Of a DNA stretch of 64,000 nucleotides, positions 28,563-37,976 are shown one piece after another. The notes beneath the pieces are model-generated. The model saw only the letters and a program-made list of their open reading frames with translations. It was not told the origin of the DNA and searched no databases. Source of the stretch: Pontibacillus marinus BH030004 = DSM 16465 (GTDB lineage: Bacteria; Bacillota; Bacilli; Bacillales; BH030062); assembly GCF_000425225.1 (NCBI RefSeq), contig NZ_KE384332.1:148542-212541 (forward strand), given 5' to 3'. Positions within the stretch are counted from its first letter, which is position 1, and each line of letters begins with the position of its first letter. Made by a program: the position numbers and the translations under genes.

Positions 28563-29342
28563 ATGACCAATCATTCAGCTCCTCAGGAACAACAGCTATG
28601 GGAAAAATGGGAACAAGAGCGTGATAGTGAAACAGCGAATGAACTAGTACGTAATTACATGCACCTTGTTCACTATCATGTGCATCGTATTTCTGCCCAT
28701 TTACCTCAAAATGTAAATAAAGAAGATATCAAAAGCTTAGGTTTAATTGGACTTTATGATGCAATCGAAAAATTTGATTTGTCACGTGATTTGAAGTTTG
28801 ATACCTACGCCTCATTTAGAATTCGAGGCGCAATTATTGATGGATTAAGGAAAGAAGATTGGTTGCCTAGGTCTGTACGAGATAAATCTAAAAAGATTGA
28901 AACCACTGCTGAGATGCTAGAGCAACGCCTTCAGCGTGCACCAACTTCTGAAGAGATCGCTAATGAAATTGATTCTACAGAACAAGAAGTTGAGCAGGTG
29001 ATGAAAGATACCCTTTTTGCCAATGTGCTCTCTATGGAGGAAAAGCCTAAAGACACGAAGAGTGAACACAAAGAAGGGATTGGATATTCCATTCCTGATA
29101 ACTCCTCTAAAAACCCTGATTTCCAAATGATGAAAGGTGAGGACTATAAGGAGTTAGCTGAAGGGATTAAACAATTAAATGAAAAAGAACAATTAGTCAT
29201 TAGTTTATTTTATAATGAAGAACTCACTTTAACTGAAATTGGACAAGTACTTGAATTAACCACTTCGAGAATTTCCCAAATACATGCTCGAGCTTTATTT
29301 AAATTGCGGAAAATACTAGAGAACCTTGCTACAGTAGAGTAA
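28563..29342 (+). CDS. sigD: Motility sigma factor sigma-D (SigD/FliA type)
   Basis: SigD directs RNA polymerase to late flagellar, chemotaxis and autolysin promoters. The 259-residue protein has region 2 (KSLGLIGLYDAIEKFD, and FDTYASFRIRGAIIDGLRKEDWLPR), region 3, and region 4 with its helix-turn-helix (LTLTEIGQVLELTTSRISQI). The strong site GAGGAGG precedes the start. Its late place in the long operon matters in B. subtilis, where distance from the promoter affects SigD level and the motile/sessile choice. Confidence 0.97.
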   Translation: MTNHSAPQEQQLWEKWEQERDSETANELVRNYMHLVHYHVHRISAHLPQNVNKEDIKSLGLIGLYDAIEKFDLSRDLKFDTYASFRIRGAIIDGLRKEDWLPRSVRDKSKKIETTAEMLEQRLQRAPTSEEIANEIDSTEQEVEQVMKDTLFANVLSMEEKPKDTKSEHKEGIGYSIPDNSSKNPDFQMMKGEDYKELAEGIKQLNEKEQLVISLFYNEELTLTEIGQVLELTTSRISQIHARALFKLRKILENLATVE

Positions 29343-29364
29343 CAAGTTAAGGGGGATAAAGTGT

Positions 29365-30756
29365 ATGGGGAGGATTGATGGGTTTTCTGATTTCTTTGAT
29401 GTAGATCTATCTAAAGATAAAATGACAGCTTCTCTCCATTTGAAGCAAGAGTATCATTTAGAGCTTTCATTCGATGTGCAAGACTTAAAGGATGAATTAT
29501 ATCAATACCAGATTCAAAGTGGATGGGATGAGGGCTCTTTGGCACTCATTGCCTCAGGCTTACCAGAGGAAGGATTCCCTGTTGTTGTGGCAAGAGGTGA
29601 ACTTCCCCAAAAAGGAAAAGATGGAGAAGTCCATTATGTTAAAGAATTAAGCACTTCATTGCAAAGAGATGATCAAGAACAAATCAACTTCAGGGATGTT
29701 ATGCGTATCCCCACCGTACATGAGGGTGATAAACTTCTTGAAATTAAAAAGCCTCAACAAGGTACACCTGGTTTAAATGTATGTGGAGAAGTTGTTCAAC
29801 CTTCCCCAGGGAAGCCAGTTAAACTCCGTGCTGGAACGAATGTGAAGTGGAGTGCTGAAGATCAATCCATGTATGCAGACATTAATGGTCAAATATCTTT
29901 AGGTGAACAAGTGATTCATATCTATCCGGAATACGAGGTTACTGGGGACATTGACATGAGCGTTGGTAACCTTGATTTTGTCGGGACCATTGTTATTAGA
30001 GGTAACGTTCCTTCGGGGTACACGATCAAAGCTAAAGGTGACGTTAAAGTATACGGCTTAGTAGAAGGAGCTTCTATTATAGCTGATGGATCTGTACATA
30101 TATCCGAGGGAGTAGCTGCAACTCATAAAGGTGGTATTTATGCTGGCTTAGATGTTCGAGCGGGTTACTTAAATCAAGCAAACGTTGAAGCAGGTCGAGA
30201 TATTCTTATTGAAAATTCCATCGTTCATAGCCAATGTGTCGCAAGGGAACATATTTATTGTCAAAATGGGAACGTCATTGGAGGAGCTTTGTCAGCTGGA
30301 CTTACCATAGAAGCAAAAGATATTGGGAACCGTATGAATACTCCCACGGAATTATATTTTGGTGTAAATAAAAAAGTTTACGAAAAAGAAAAAGCACTTG
30401 AATCTAGAAAAGAAAGCTTAACAGATTCCCTTCAAAAGCTTGAACTTATTGGGAAAAAGTTACGTCAAAAACAACAACAGTCTGGGACTCTTTCAGGGCA
30501 AGAACGTGTTACCTTGCTAAGACAACGCAATTCTTACCAACAGAGTGAACAGGAGTTAAAAGAAATAGAAGCTACTTTGACTGATTTAAAGCAGGCATAT
30601 ACAGAATTAAACGAGACGTATCTTTCTGTAAATGGTACACTTTACACGAACACGGATGTAACCTTTGGGAAGTATAAGAGAAAGATGAATCAAACGCATA
30701 AAAATGTGAAGGTATATTATGATAATGGTGAAATAACGGTTGTTTCACAGTCTTAG
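29365..30756 (+). CDS. FapA/DUF342-family protein
   Basis: The 463-residue protein matches the DUF342 (FapA, flagellar assembly protein A) family. It has an N-terminal alpha/beta part. A right-handed beta-helix-like core covers about residues 190-320 and is rich in Gly/Val/Ile turns (GNVPSGYTIKAKGDVKVYG; GGIYAGLDVRAGYLNQANVE). A coiled coil follows at about 330-415 and a short C-terminal domain. No membrane helix is seen. It sits between sigD and swrB, suggesting a motility or cell-surface role; in Vibrio FapA has been tied to polar flagellum control. The function here is open. Confidence 0.85.
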   Translation: MGRIDGFSDFFDVDLSKDKMTASLHLKQEYHLELSFDVQDLKDELYQYQIQSGWDEGSLALIASGLPEEGFPVVVARGELPQKGKDGEVHYVKELSTSLQRDDQEQINFRDVMRIPTVHEGDKLLEIKKPQQGTPGLNVCGEVVQPSPGKPVKLRAGTNVKWSAEDQSMYADINGQISLGEQVIHIYPEYEVTGDIDMSVGNLDFVGTIVIRGNVPSGYTIKAKGDVKVYGLVEGASIIADGSVHISEGVAATHKGGIYAGLDVRAGYLNQANVEAGRDILIENSIVHSQCVAREHIYCQNGNVIGGALSAGLTIEAKDIGNRMNTPTELYFGVNKKVYEKEKALESRKESLTDSLQKLELIGKKLRQKQQQSGTLSGQERVTLLRQRNSYQQSEQELKEIEATLTDLKQAYTELNETYLSVNGTLYTNTDVTFGKYKRKMNQTHKNVKVYYDNGEITVVSQS

Positions 30757-30797
30757 CTTTTGAGTATTTGCATCTTTTATAGAGGGGGAATGGTTTC

Positions 30798-31100
30798 ATG
30801 AGCTGGAGAGCAATTGAAATGCAAATTGCCCTGCCTAGATCCCAAGATGTTGGGAAACTTCAAGAGCAAATGCAACAGCGCGGGCCTCAAGTACAGCAAA
30901 CCTTATCCGAAGAAACGAAATTACAAGATGATTTGAAGCGGACTCAGGTAAATCGCATGGAGTCTGAAAATAATGTAAGGGCAAGAAATGATGAAGGTGA
31001 ACAATCTTTACATTCTTCTTCAAAGACTCTAGCTAATCATCCAAAAGAACTAAATATCGTTCATCCTTATTTAGGGAACGAAATTGATTATAGCGGCTAA
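30798..31100 (+). CDS. Small charged protein before swrB, function unknown
   Basis: This 100-residue protein has no signal peptide or membrane helix. The first 30 residues look structured and hydrophobic-alternating (IEMQIALPRSQDVGKLQEQM). The middle is a Gln/Glu/Lys/Arg-rich predicted coil, and the C-terminus is Ser/His-rich. AGAGGGGG precedes ATG 30798. I recall similar small ORFs at this place in other Bacillaceae motility operons but cannot name a family. It is flanked closely by the FapA-like gene and swrB, so it is probably cotranscribed. Confidence 0.72.
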   Translation: MSWRAIEMQIALPRSQDVGKLQEQMQQRGPQVQQTLSEETKLQDDLKRTQVNRMESENNVRARNDEGEQSLHSSSKTLANHPKELNIVHPYLGNEIDYSG

Positions 31101-31111
31101 GAAGGGATTAC

Positions 31112-31657
31112 ATGATCACGTTTTTGTTAGTTATTAGCTTTTTGCTTCATTTTATCATGCTCATTGCCATCGTTATTCTATCTATTCGTGTGTCCAAGAC
31201 GAAGGAGCTAGAATTAAAGCAAGAGAAAGTTGCACGTCAAGTAGAGGAAACGTTTACAGCTTACTTGCTAGAAATTAAAGAGGAAAATGAGCGGTTAATG
31301 AATATCTTGGAGCAAAATGGTCAGACTGATGTAGCAGAAAAGAATAGCACAGGAAGTGATGTTACACCCCCTGAACCACAAAGAGAATCTCGGGATCAAG
31401 AACCTCCTGGTCCTATTGTGAAGAAGGAAGCTTCAGAAGCTCCTAACGTAACATCGAATCAGAATAAAGAATCACAGTCTTCCTATGATATTCCTCTCGA
31501 ATATGATAAGGAAGAATCCTACCAACCATCTGTTCAATCAAGTGTGTTTCAGCTCTATGATCAAGGATACAATACAGAGCAAATTGCAAAACGGTTAGAT
31601 TGTGGAAAGACTGAAGTAGAATTAATGCTCAAAATTCATCCGAAAATGAAACAATAA
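31112..31657 (+). CDS. swrB: SwrB-like single-pass swarming motility protein
   Basis: In B. subtilis SwrB activates FliF/FliG assembly and the onset of export, so promoting swarming. The 181-residue protein has an N-terminal membrane helix (residues 2-25), a coiled coil to about residue 70 and a disordered Pro/Glu/Ser-rich linker. A C-terminal HTH-like module is near residues 147-176 (FQLYDQGYNTEQIAKRLDCG), known as DUF6115. The position just before rpsB is that of B. subtilis swrB (ylxL). Confidence 0.88.
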   Translation: MITFLLVISFLLHFIMLIAIVILSIRVSKTKELELKQEKVARQVEETFTAYLLEIKEENERLMNILEQNGQTDVAEKNSTGSDVTPPEPQRESRDQEPPGPIVKKEASEAPNVTSNQNKESQSSYDIPLEYDKEESYQPSVQSSVFQLYDQGYNTEQIAKRLDCGKTEVELMLKIHPKMKQ

Positions 31658-31661
31658 ATAC

Positions 31662-31690
31662 TTGATTGCTATATCTTCCTATGATATAGT
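31662..31690 (+). promoter_or_regulatory. Sigma-A promoter of rpsB
   Basis: TTGATT (31662-31667) and TATAGT (31685-31690) are separated by exactly 17 bp, lying 5 bp after the swrB stop and about 116 bp before rpsB. The spacing and hexamers are close to consensus. Confidence 0.8.
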
Positions 31691-31721
31691 TACTTTTGGT
31701 GTTAATACACACGATTGTCGA

Positions 31722-31764
31722 TTTAACGGAGTTGGTGCTCATCTATGATGAGTTCTGCGTTAAA
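31722..31764 (+). promoter_or_regulatory. Structured rpsB leader, candidate S2 autoregulatory element
   Basis: An outer perfect 7-bp stem (TTTAACG 31722-31728 with CGTTAAA 31758-31764) encloses an inner 6-bp stem (CTCATC 31738-31743 with GATGAG 31747-31752) and an asymmetric internal loop. There is no T run, so it is not a terminator. Ribosomal protein leaders often look like this; binding by S2 is an inference. Confidence 0.6.
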
Positions 31765-31806
31765 GATGAGATGATCGGAGGCAAAAAACCATTAGGAGGA
31801 ATTAAC

Positions 31807-32538
31807 ATGTCAGTAATCTCAATGAAACAGCTTTTAGAAGCTGGTGTTCATTTCGGACACCAAACTCGCCGTTGGAACCCGAAAATGAAAAAGTACATTT
31901 TCACGGAGCGTAACGGTATCTACATCATCGACCTACAGAAAACAGTTAAAAAGGTAGATGAAGCATTTAACTACGTGAAGAGCGTTGCTGCTGAAGGCGG
32001 AAACGTACTTTTCGTTGGTACAAAGAAACAAGCACAAGAGTCTGTTAAAGAAGAAGCAACTCGTGCAGGTATGTACTACATCAACCAACGTTGGTTAGGT
32101 GGAACACTTACAAACTTTGAAACAATCCGTAAGCGTATCAACCGTCTTAAAGACATTGAGCGCATGGAAGAAGATGGCACATTCGAAGTACTTCCTAAGA
32201 AAGAAACAGTAGACCTTCTTAAAGAAAAAGAACGTCTTGTTAAATTCCTAGGCGGTATTAAAAATATGGAAAGTCTTCCGGACGTAATGTTCGTAATTGA
32301 CCCACGTAAAGAGCGCATTGCAGTAGCAGAAGCTCACAAATTAAACATTCCAATTGTCGGTGTTGTTGACACAAACTGTGACCCAGACGAAATCGACTAT
32401 GTTATCCCTGCGAACGATGACGCGATTCGTGCTGTAAAACTTCTAACTTCTAAAATGGCAGACGCTGTTCTTGAAGCTAAGCAAGGCGAAGAGACAGAAG
32501 AAGCTGCAGCAGAAGAAGCAGAAGCTGCTACAGAGTAA
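31807..32538 (+). CDS. rpsB: 30S ribosomal protein S2
   Basis: S2 is a late-assembling 30S protein at the head-body junction. The start is ATG 31807, behind TTAGGAGGA, giving 243 residues; a longer in-frame extension back to 31696 covers the leader and is not real. The conserved start [22 protein letters not shown] is present, as is the [12 protein letters not shown] motif. The C-terminus is Ala/Glu-rich. A strong terminator follows, and tsf comes next. Confidence 0.98.
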   Translation: MSVISMKQLLEAGVHFGHQTRRWNPKMKKYIFTERNGIYIIDLQKTVKKVDEAFNYVKSVAAEGGNVLFVGTKKQAQESVKEEATRAGMYYINQRWLGGTLTNFETIRKRINRLKDIERMEEDGTFEVLPKKETVDLLKEKERLVKFLGGIKNMESLPDVMFVIDPRKERIAVAEAHKLNIPIVGVVDTNCDPDEIDYVIPANDDAIRAVKLLTSKMADAVLEAKQGEETEEAAAEEAEAATE

Positions 32539-32547
32539 GAAAGGTTG

Positions 32548-32587
32548 AAAGGTGATAAGGGGGATATACCTTTTATCACCTTTTTTA
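32548..32587 (+). terminator. Terminator after rpsB
   Basis: AAAGGTGATAA is mirrored by TTATCACCTTT with a small loop between, and the stem runs into TTTTTT. It may give partial read-through into tsf. Confidence 0.88.
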
Positions 32588-32702
32588 AGGATTTAAGTCC
32601 TTGAACATACAAAACCGCAAGGCTCATACATGAATTTTAAGTAGGACAAGATTATCTTTTGTTCGTTAAGAAAAGGGCAAACATTTAAAGGAGGAATATA
32701 CA

Positions 32703-33587
32703 ATGGCTGTAACAGCAAAGATGGTTAAAGAACTTCGCGAAACAACTGGTGCAGGAATGATGGATTGTAAAAAAGCACTAACTGAAACAGATGGTAACAT
32801 GGAGAAAGCTGTTGAATGGTTACGTGAAAAAGGGATCTCTAAAGCAGCTAAGAAAGCTGACCGTATCGCAGCTGAAGGTACAACTCATATCGAAGTAGAT
32901 GGTAACACTGCTGCAATTATCGAAGTGAACGCTGAGACGGACTTCGTAACGAAGAACGATCTTTTCAAAGAGCTTGTGAGCGAGCTTGGTAAGCACATCG
33001 TTAAGCAGAAACCAGAATCTGCAGATGCTGCAATTGAGCAAAACCTTCATGGTGATGGCCAACGCGTTGGTGACTACATCACATCTATGATCGCTAAAAT
33101 CGGAGAAAAAATCTCCCTTCGTCGTCTTGCAATTGTAGAAAAAGGCGATAATGATGCATTTGGTGCTTACCTTCACATGGGAGGACGCATCGGTGTGCTT
33201 TCTCTACTAGAAGGTACTACAGATGAGTCTGTTGCTAAAGACGTTGCAATGCACGTAGCTGCAGTTAACCCTCGCTATGTAAATCGTGACGAAGTTCCTG
33301 AAGAAGAAGTTAACCAAGAGCGTGAAGCACTTAAGAAAGAAGCGCTTAACGAAGGTAAGCCTGAGCATATCGTTGAAAAAATGGTAGAAGGTCGTCTTGG
33401 TAAATTCTTCGAAGGTATTGTTCTTACAGAGCAAGACTTCGTAAAAGATCCAGACCAAAAAGTTAAGCAGTACGTTAAAGATAATGGCGCTACTGTTAAA
33501 GGCTTCGTACGTTACGAAGTAGGCGAAGGTATGGAAAAACGCGAAGAAAACTTCGCTGATGAAGTAATGAACCAAGTAAACAAATAA
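32703..33587 (+). CDS. tsf: Elongation factor Ts
   Basis: EF-Ts is the guanine nucleotide exchange factor for EF-Tu. The 294-residue protein begins with a UBA-like N-terminal domain ([21 protein letters not shown]). The core contains the Tu-contact motif ([11 protein letters not shown] near residues 79-89). The length is standard. AAAGGAGGA precedes the start. Codons look strongly selected (cgt, ttc, aac), as expected for a highly expressed gene. Confidence 0.98.
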   Translation: MAVTAKMVKELRETTGAGMMDCKKALTETDGNMEKAVEWLREKGISKAAKKADRIAAEGTTHIEVDGNTAAIIEVNAETDFVTKNDLFKELVSELGKHIVKQKPESADAAIEQNLHGDGQRVGDYITSMIAKIGEKISLRRLAIVEKGDNDAFGAYLHMGGRIGVLSLLEGTTDESVAKDVAMHVAAVNPRYVNRDEVPEEEVNQEREALKKEALNEGKPEHIVEKMVEGRLGKFFEGIVLTEQDFVKDPDQKVKQYVKDNGATVKGFVRYEVGEGMEKREENFADEVMNQVNK

Positions 33588-33597
33588 ATGATGGCTT

Positions 33598-33632
33598 AAA
33601 AAATAGGGGACACACTGTGTTCCCTATTTTCA
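33598..33632 (+). terminator. Hairpin after tsf, probable weak terminator
   Basis: An almost perfect palindrome centred on ACACACTGTGT, with arms AAAATAGGG and CCCTATTTT, follows the tsf stop. The T tract is short (TTTT), so partial termination before pyrH is likely. Confidence 0.7.
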
Positions 33633-33645
33633 AAAGCTTACATAA

Positions 33646-34389
<744 letters not shown>

Positions 34390-34392
34390 ACC

Positions 34393-34950
34393 ATGGCAGA
34401 TTCAATCATGAAACAAACACGCGAGGAAATGCAGGAAGCAGTAAGAGCTTTTTCACGTCAACTAGCTACAGTACGTGCAGGACGTGCAAATCCATCTATC
34501 CTTGAGCCAGTTAAGGTAGAGTATTATGGTGCAGTTGTTCCGTTGAATCAACTAGCTACGATTTCAGCACCAGAAGCGCGCCTTCTTGTTATTACACCAT
34601 TTGATAAGTCTTCAATTAATGATATTGAAAAAGCGATCCAAAAGGCTGATTTAGGCTTGTCTCCATCAAGTGATGGTAATGTTGTTCGCATTAATATCCC
34701 AGCATTAAATGAGCAGCGTCGTAAAGACTTAGTGAAGCTTGTTAAGAAATATACGGAAGAAGCAAAAGTACAGGTTCGTAACATTCGCCGAGATACTAAT
34801 GATCAATTGAAGAAAATGGAGAAAAACGGTGATATTACAGAGGACGAACTTCGCAGTTATCAAGATGAGGTTCAAAAAGAAACGGACCAAAACATCAATG
34901 AAATTGATAAAATTGCTAAGAGCAAAGAAGAAGAAATTATGGAAGTTTAA
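34393..34950 (+). CDS. frr: Ribosome recycling factor
   Basis: RRF splits post-termination ribosomes with EF-G. The 185-residue protein has the canonical tRNA-mimic layout, a three-helix bundle plus a beta/alpha domain. Recognisable segments are [34 protein letters not shown] and the C-terminal [21 protein letters not shown]. The length is exactly typical. Two hairpins follow. Confidence 0.98.
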   Translation: MADSIMKQTREEMQEAVRAFSRQLATVRAGRANPSILEPVKVEYYGAVVPLNQLATISAPEARLLVITPFDKSSINDIEKAIQKADLGLSPSSDGNVVRINIPALNEQRRKDLVKLVKKYTEEAKVQVRNIRRDTNDQLKKMEKNGDITEDELRSYQDEVQKETDQNINEIDKIAKSKEEEIMEV

Positions 34951-34977
34951 CAAATTTCCATGTACAATGAATGGGAG

Positions 34978-35003
34978 ACCCTCTTGTTAGAAGGGGGTTT
35001 TTC
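34978..35003 (+). terminator. Terminator after frr
   Basis: ACCCTCTT pairs with AAGGGGGT (one G-T pair) across a 5-nt loop and is followed by a T run of about five. Confidence 0.82.
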
Positions 35004-35034
35004 ACATTCAGCTAATCATGTATGAAATGAGATT

Positions 35035-35066
35035 GGCTTTCGCTTTATAGCGAAAGCCACATTTTT
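35035..35066 (+). terminator. Second hairpin in the frr-uppS gap
   Basis: GGCTTTCGCT (35035-35044) and AGCGAAAGCC (35049-35058) form a perfect 10-bp stem with a TTAT loop, followed by ACATTTTT. It is either a second terminator or a stable RNA element. The rest of the 273-bp gap (to 35223) holds only a TATAAT at 35183-35188 without a convincing -35. Confidence 0.65.
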
Positions 35067-35223
35067 CTACCTATACATAAAACGTCACCTTACATTACAA
35101 TTGAAGCAAGGTTTCGCTGGTTTTATTACCCCACAGAATATTTGTTTATAAGATGACCTTATTAGTGAAGACATGTAAGTTTTATAATGTACTTTGTGTC
35201 TTTCTAAACATGGAGGAACTGTT

Positions 35224-35985
35224 ATGTTTTTGAAACGCCCATTTAAGAAGAAAACACAGCCAACTGAATCATATCAATTGGATTTAGACAACATACCGGA
35301 TCACGTCGCAATTATTATGGACGGAAATGGCCGCTGGGCAAAGAAACGCGGGCTTCCACGTGTCGCAGGGCATAAGGAAGGAATGGACGTAGTTAAAAAA
35401 ATTGTTCGTAGGGCATCAGACCTCAACCTGAAGGTCTTAACATTATATGCTTTTTCAACAGAAAATTGGAAAAGACCCAAAAATGAAGTAGAATATCTTA
35501 TGAAGCTACCTGATCAATTTTTAAATACATATTTACCTGAACTCCATGAAAATAATGTACGAGTTCAAACCATAGGGGATTTTGACCAATTACCTACTCA
35601 TACGAAAAAAGCTGTAGAAAATGCTAAGGAACAAACCAAGGATAATACAGGTTTGATTTTAAACTTTGCGTTGAACTATGGTAGTCGATATGAAATGGTT
35701 CAGGCAACGAAGCAAATTGCTGAAGATGTTCAAAATGGATCTTTAAATATGGAAGACATTGATGAAAGCTTGTTTAGTTCATATCTATATACGAAACGTG
35801 TTCCAGACCCTGACTTATTAATTCGTACTAGTGGTGAAATTCGTTTAAGCAATTATTTATTATGGCAACTAGCTTATTCAGAGTTCTGGTTTACAGAAGT
35901 GTTATGGCCAGACTTTAGTGAACAATTATTCGAAAAAGCCCTTCATGATTACCAACAACGAAAGCGTCGTTATGGAGGAGTCTAA
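35224..35985 (+). CDS. uppS: Undecaprenyl diphosphate synthase
   Basis: UppS makes the C55 lipid carrier for peptidoglycan and other wall polymers. ATG 35224, behind ATGGAGGA, gives 253 residues. The cis-prenyltransferase signature IIMDGNGRWAKKRGLPRVAG contains the catalytic D33. Further motifs are TLYAFSTENWKRP and the C-terminal DLLIRTSGEIRLSNYLLWQL. cdsA starts 15 bp downstream. Confidence 0.97.
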   Translation: MFLKRPFKKKTQPTESYQLDLDNIPDHVAIIMDGNGRWAKKRGLPRVAGHKEGMDVVKKIVRRASDLNLKVLTLYAFSTENWKRPKNEVEYLMKLPDQFLNTYLPELHENNVRVQTIGDFDQLPTHTKKAVENAKEQTKDNTGLILNFALNYGSRYEMVQATKQIAEDVQNGSLNMEDIDESLFSSYLYTKRVPDPDLLIRTSGEIRLSNYLLWQLAYSEFWFTEVLWPDFSEQLFEKALHDYQQRKRRYGGV

Positions 35986-36000
35986 GGTGTTGAAGATATT

Positions 36001-36786
36001 ATGAAACAGAGAGTAATTACAGCAATCGTATTAGGCTTATTTTTAATTCCAGCCATTTTCTTTGGTGAGCTACCTTTTATTATTATTGTTTATGGGTTAG
36101 CAACCATTGGGCTAGTTGAGTTATTACAAATGAGAAAGATTGCACCAACCTCTTTTCCCGGACTGCTCTCCATGGTATTGCTTTGGATGTTGTTAGTACC
36201 TGAAAAGTCATTTATTTTATTTGATGTTATGACGAAATCTGAAGCAACGCTAATGGTTGTTTTCATCCTACTGGGGTATACGGTTTTAGTTAAAAACAAA
36301 TTTACCTTTGATGAATCAGGATTTCTTTTATTATCATCGATTTATGTTGGAATGGGCTTTTACTACTTAATCCCAACTAGAGAAGAAGGTGCCCATCTGT
36401 TATTTTTTGCTCTATTTTTAATTTGGGCGACAGATACAGGTGCGTATTTGTTTGGCAAGATGTTAGGGAAGAGAAAGCTTTGGCCTAAAATTAGTCCCAA
36501 AAAAACAATAGAAGGATCGATAGGCGGAATTATTTTAGCATGTATTGTTGCAGCGATCTTTCAAATGATTGAGCCTGTCCATTCTTCTATGTTGATTGTT
36601 ATTTTAGTGGCAATTCTGGTCTCAGTATGTGGACAAATAGGTGATTTAGTCGAATCAGCATATAAACGCCATTACTCTGTGAAAGATTCCGGAAAGCTTT
36701 TACCAGGACATGGTGGAGTATTAGATCGATTTGACAGCTTGATTTTCATTGTCCCAATCTTGCATTTTATACAATTTATTTCATAG
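36001..36786 (+). CDS. cdsA: Phosphatidate cytidylyltransferase
   Basis: CdsA makes CDP-diacylglycerol, the branch point for phosphatidylglycerol and related lipids. The 261-residue protein is hydrophobic with about seven or eight membrane helices. It carries the family signature near its C-terminal part (SVCGQIGDLVESAYKR, then KDSGKLLPGHGGVLDRFDSL) with the metal-binding Asp residues. Position between uppS and dxr is standard. Confidence 0.97.
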   Translation: MKQRVITAIVLGLFLIPAIFFGELPFIIIVYGLATIGLVELLQMRKIAPTSFPGLLSMVLLWMLLVPEKSFILFDVMTKSEATLMVVFILLGYTVLVKNKFTFDESGFLLLSSIYVGMGFYYLIPTREEGAHLLFFALFLIWATDTGAYLFGKMLGKRKLWPKISPKKTIEGSIGGIILACIVAAIFQMIEPVHSSMLIVILVAILVSVCGQIGDLVESAYKRHYSVKDSGKLLPGHGGVLDRFDSLIFIVPILHFIQFIS

Positions 36787-36814
36787 GATTTAATAGATGT
36801 AGGAGCGTGCGCAG

Positions 36815-37960
36815 ATGAAACGAATTGCTTTATTAGGAGCAACTGGATCGATTGGGTTGCAAACGGTTGATGTAATTCGAAATCATTCAGATGAATTTGA
36901 ATTATATGCAATGGCATTTGGTCGTAATTTAGAAAAAGCATCACCCATCATTAAAGAATTCCGACCAAAACTTGTGGTCGTTCAAGATGAAAATACATTA
37001 CAACAGGTTAAATCGGAGTTTCCTGAACTACAAGTTCGTCTTTCTTTAGAGGGGATGTATGAAGCTGCAACACATGATCAAGTTGATGTTGTTGTAAATG
37101 CTGTAATGGGGAGTGTTGGTCTATCTGCCACACTTGGTGCGATTGAAGCGAAAAAACAAGTTGCCATAGCAAACAAGGAAACCCTTGTAACTGCTGGACA
37201 TCTAGTAATGGATGCTGCTCATCGAAATCAAGTATCTCTTCTCCCAATAGATAGTGAACACTCAGCCATCTATATGTGTTTAAATGGTGAGCGTGAAAAA
37301 GATGCTAATAAAATTATATTAACTGCATCTGGTGGAAGCTTTCGTGATAAAACAAGAGCAGAGCTAGAGGGAGTTAACGTCGAGGACGCTTTAAATCATC
37401 CTAATTGGAGTATGGGAGCTAAAATTACGATTGATTCTGCAACCATGATGAATAAGGGTCTTGAGGTTATTGAAGCGCATTGGTTATTTGATATGCCTTA
37501 TGACAATATAGATGTTATTATGCATAAAGAAAGTGTTATTCACTCGATGGTAGAATTCGTTGACAAGAGTGTTATGGCTCAATTAGGTACTCCTGATATG
37601 AGAGTTCCTATTCAGTACGCTCTAACTTATCCTAAACGACTTGAATTACCTGATACAAAGACGTTAAACTTAGTTGAAATAGGCAAACTACATTTTCAAG
37701 AAATGGATATGGAACGTTTTCCTTGTCTTCGAATGGCATATGAAGCCGGTCGTCAAGGAGGAACGATGACTACTGTATTAAACGCAGCAAATGAACAAGC
37801 TGTAGACCTATTTTTAAAAGGGGAAATCTCATTCTTAACGATTGAGACTTTAATAGAAAAAGCTTTAGAACAACATAGCATAGTTCATCAGCCAAATTTA
37901 GAAACGATTTTAGCTGTTGATGAAGAGACGCGAAAGCGTGTTATTTCGTACGTAAAATAA
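36815..37960 (+). CDS. dxr: 1-deoxy-D-xylulose 5-phosphate reductoisomerase
   Basis: Dxr catalyses the committed step of the MEP isoprenoid pathway, feeding UppS. The 381-residue protein has the NADPH-binding loop [10 protein letters not shown] at residues 8-17. The catalytic/metal segments are [11 protein letters not shown] and [15 protein letters not shown], and the active-site loop is [20 protein letters not shown]. All are intact. Confidence 0.97.
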   Translation: MKRIALLGATGSIGLQTVDVIRNHSDEFELYAMAFGRNLEKASPIIKEFRPKLVVVQDENTLQQVKSEFPELQVRLSLEGMYEAATHDQVDVVVNAVMGSVGLSATLGAIEAKKQVAIANKETLVTAGHLVMDAAHRNQVSLLPIDSEHSAIYMCLNGEREKDANKIILTASGGSFRDKTRAELEGVNVEDALNHPNWSMGAKITIDSATMMNKGLEVIEAHWLFDMPYDNIDVIMHKESVIHSMVEFVDKSVMAQLGTPDMRVPIQYALTYPKRLELPDTKTLNLVEIGKLHFQEMDMERFPCLRMAYEAGRQGGTMTTVLNAANEQAVDLFLKGEISFLTIETLIEKALEQHSIVHQPNLETILAVDEETRKRVISYVK

Positions 37961-37976
37961 AAGGTAGGTGCTATCT

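Noticed and set aside
28917..29126. Minus-strand ORFs antisense to sigD and to other genes
   Set aside because: All are shadows of strongly supported + strand genes, lack ribosome sites and show no family features.
31696..31806. 37-codon N-terminal extension of S2
   Set aside because: It translates the structured leader; ATG 31807 has TTAGGAGGA and gives the normal S2 length.
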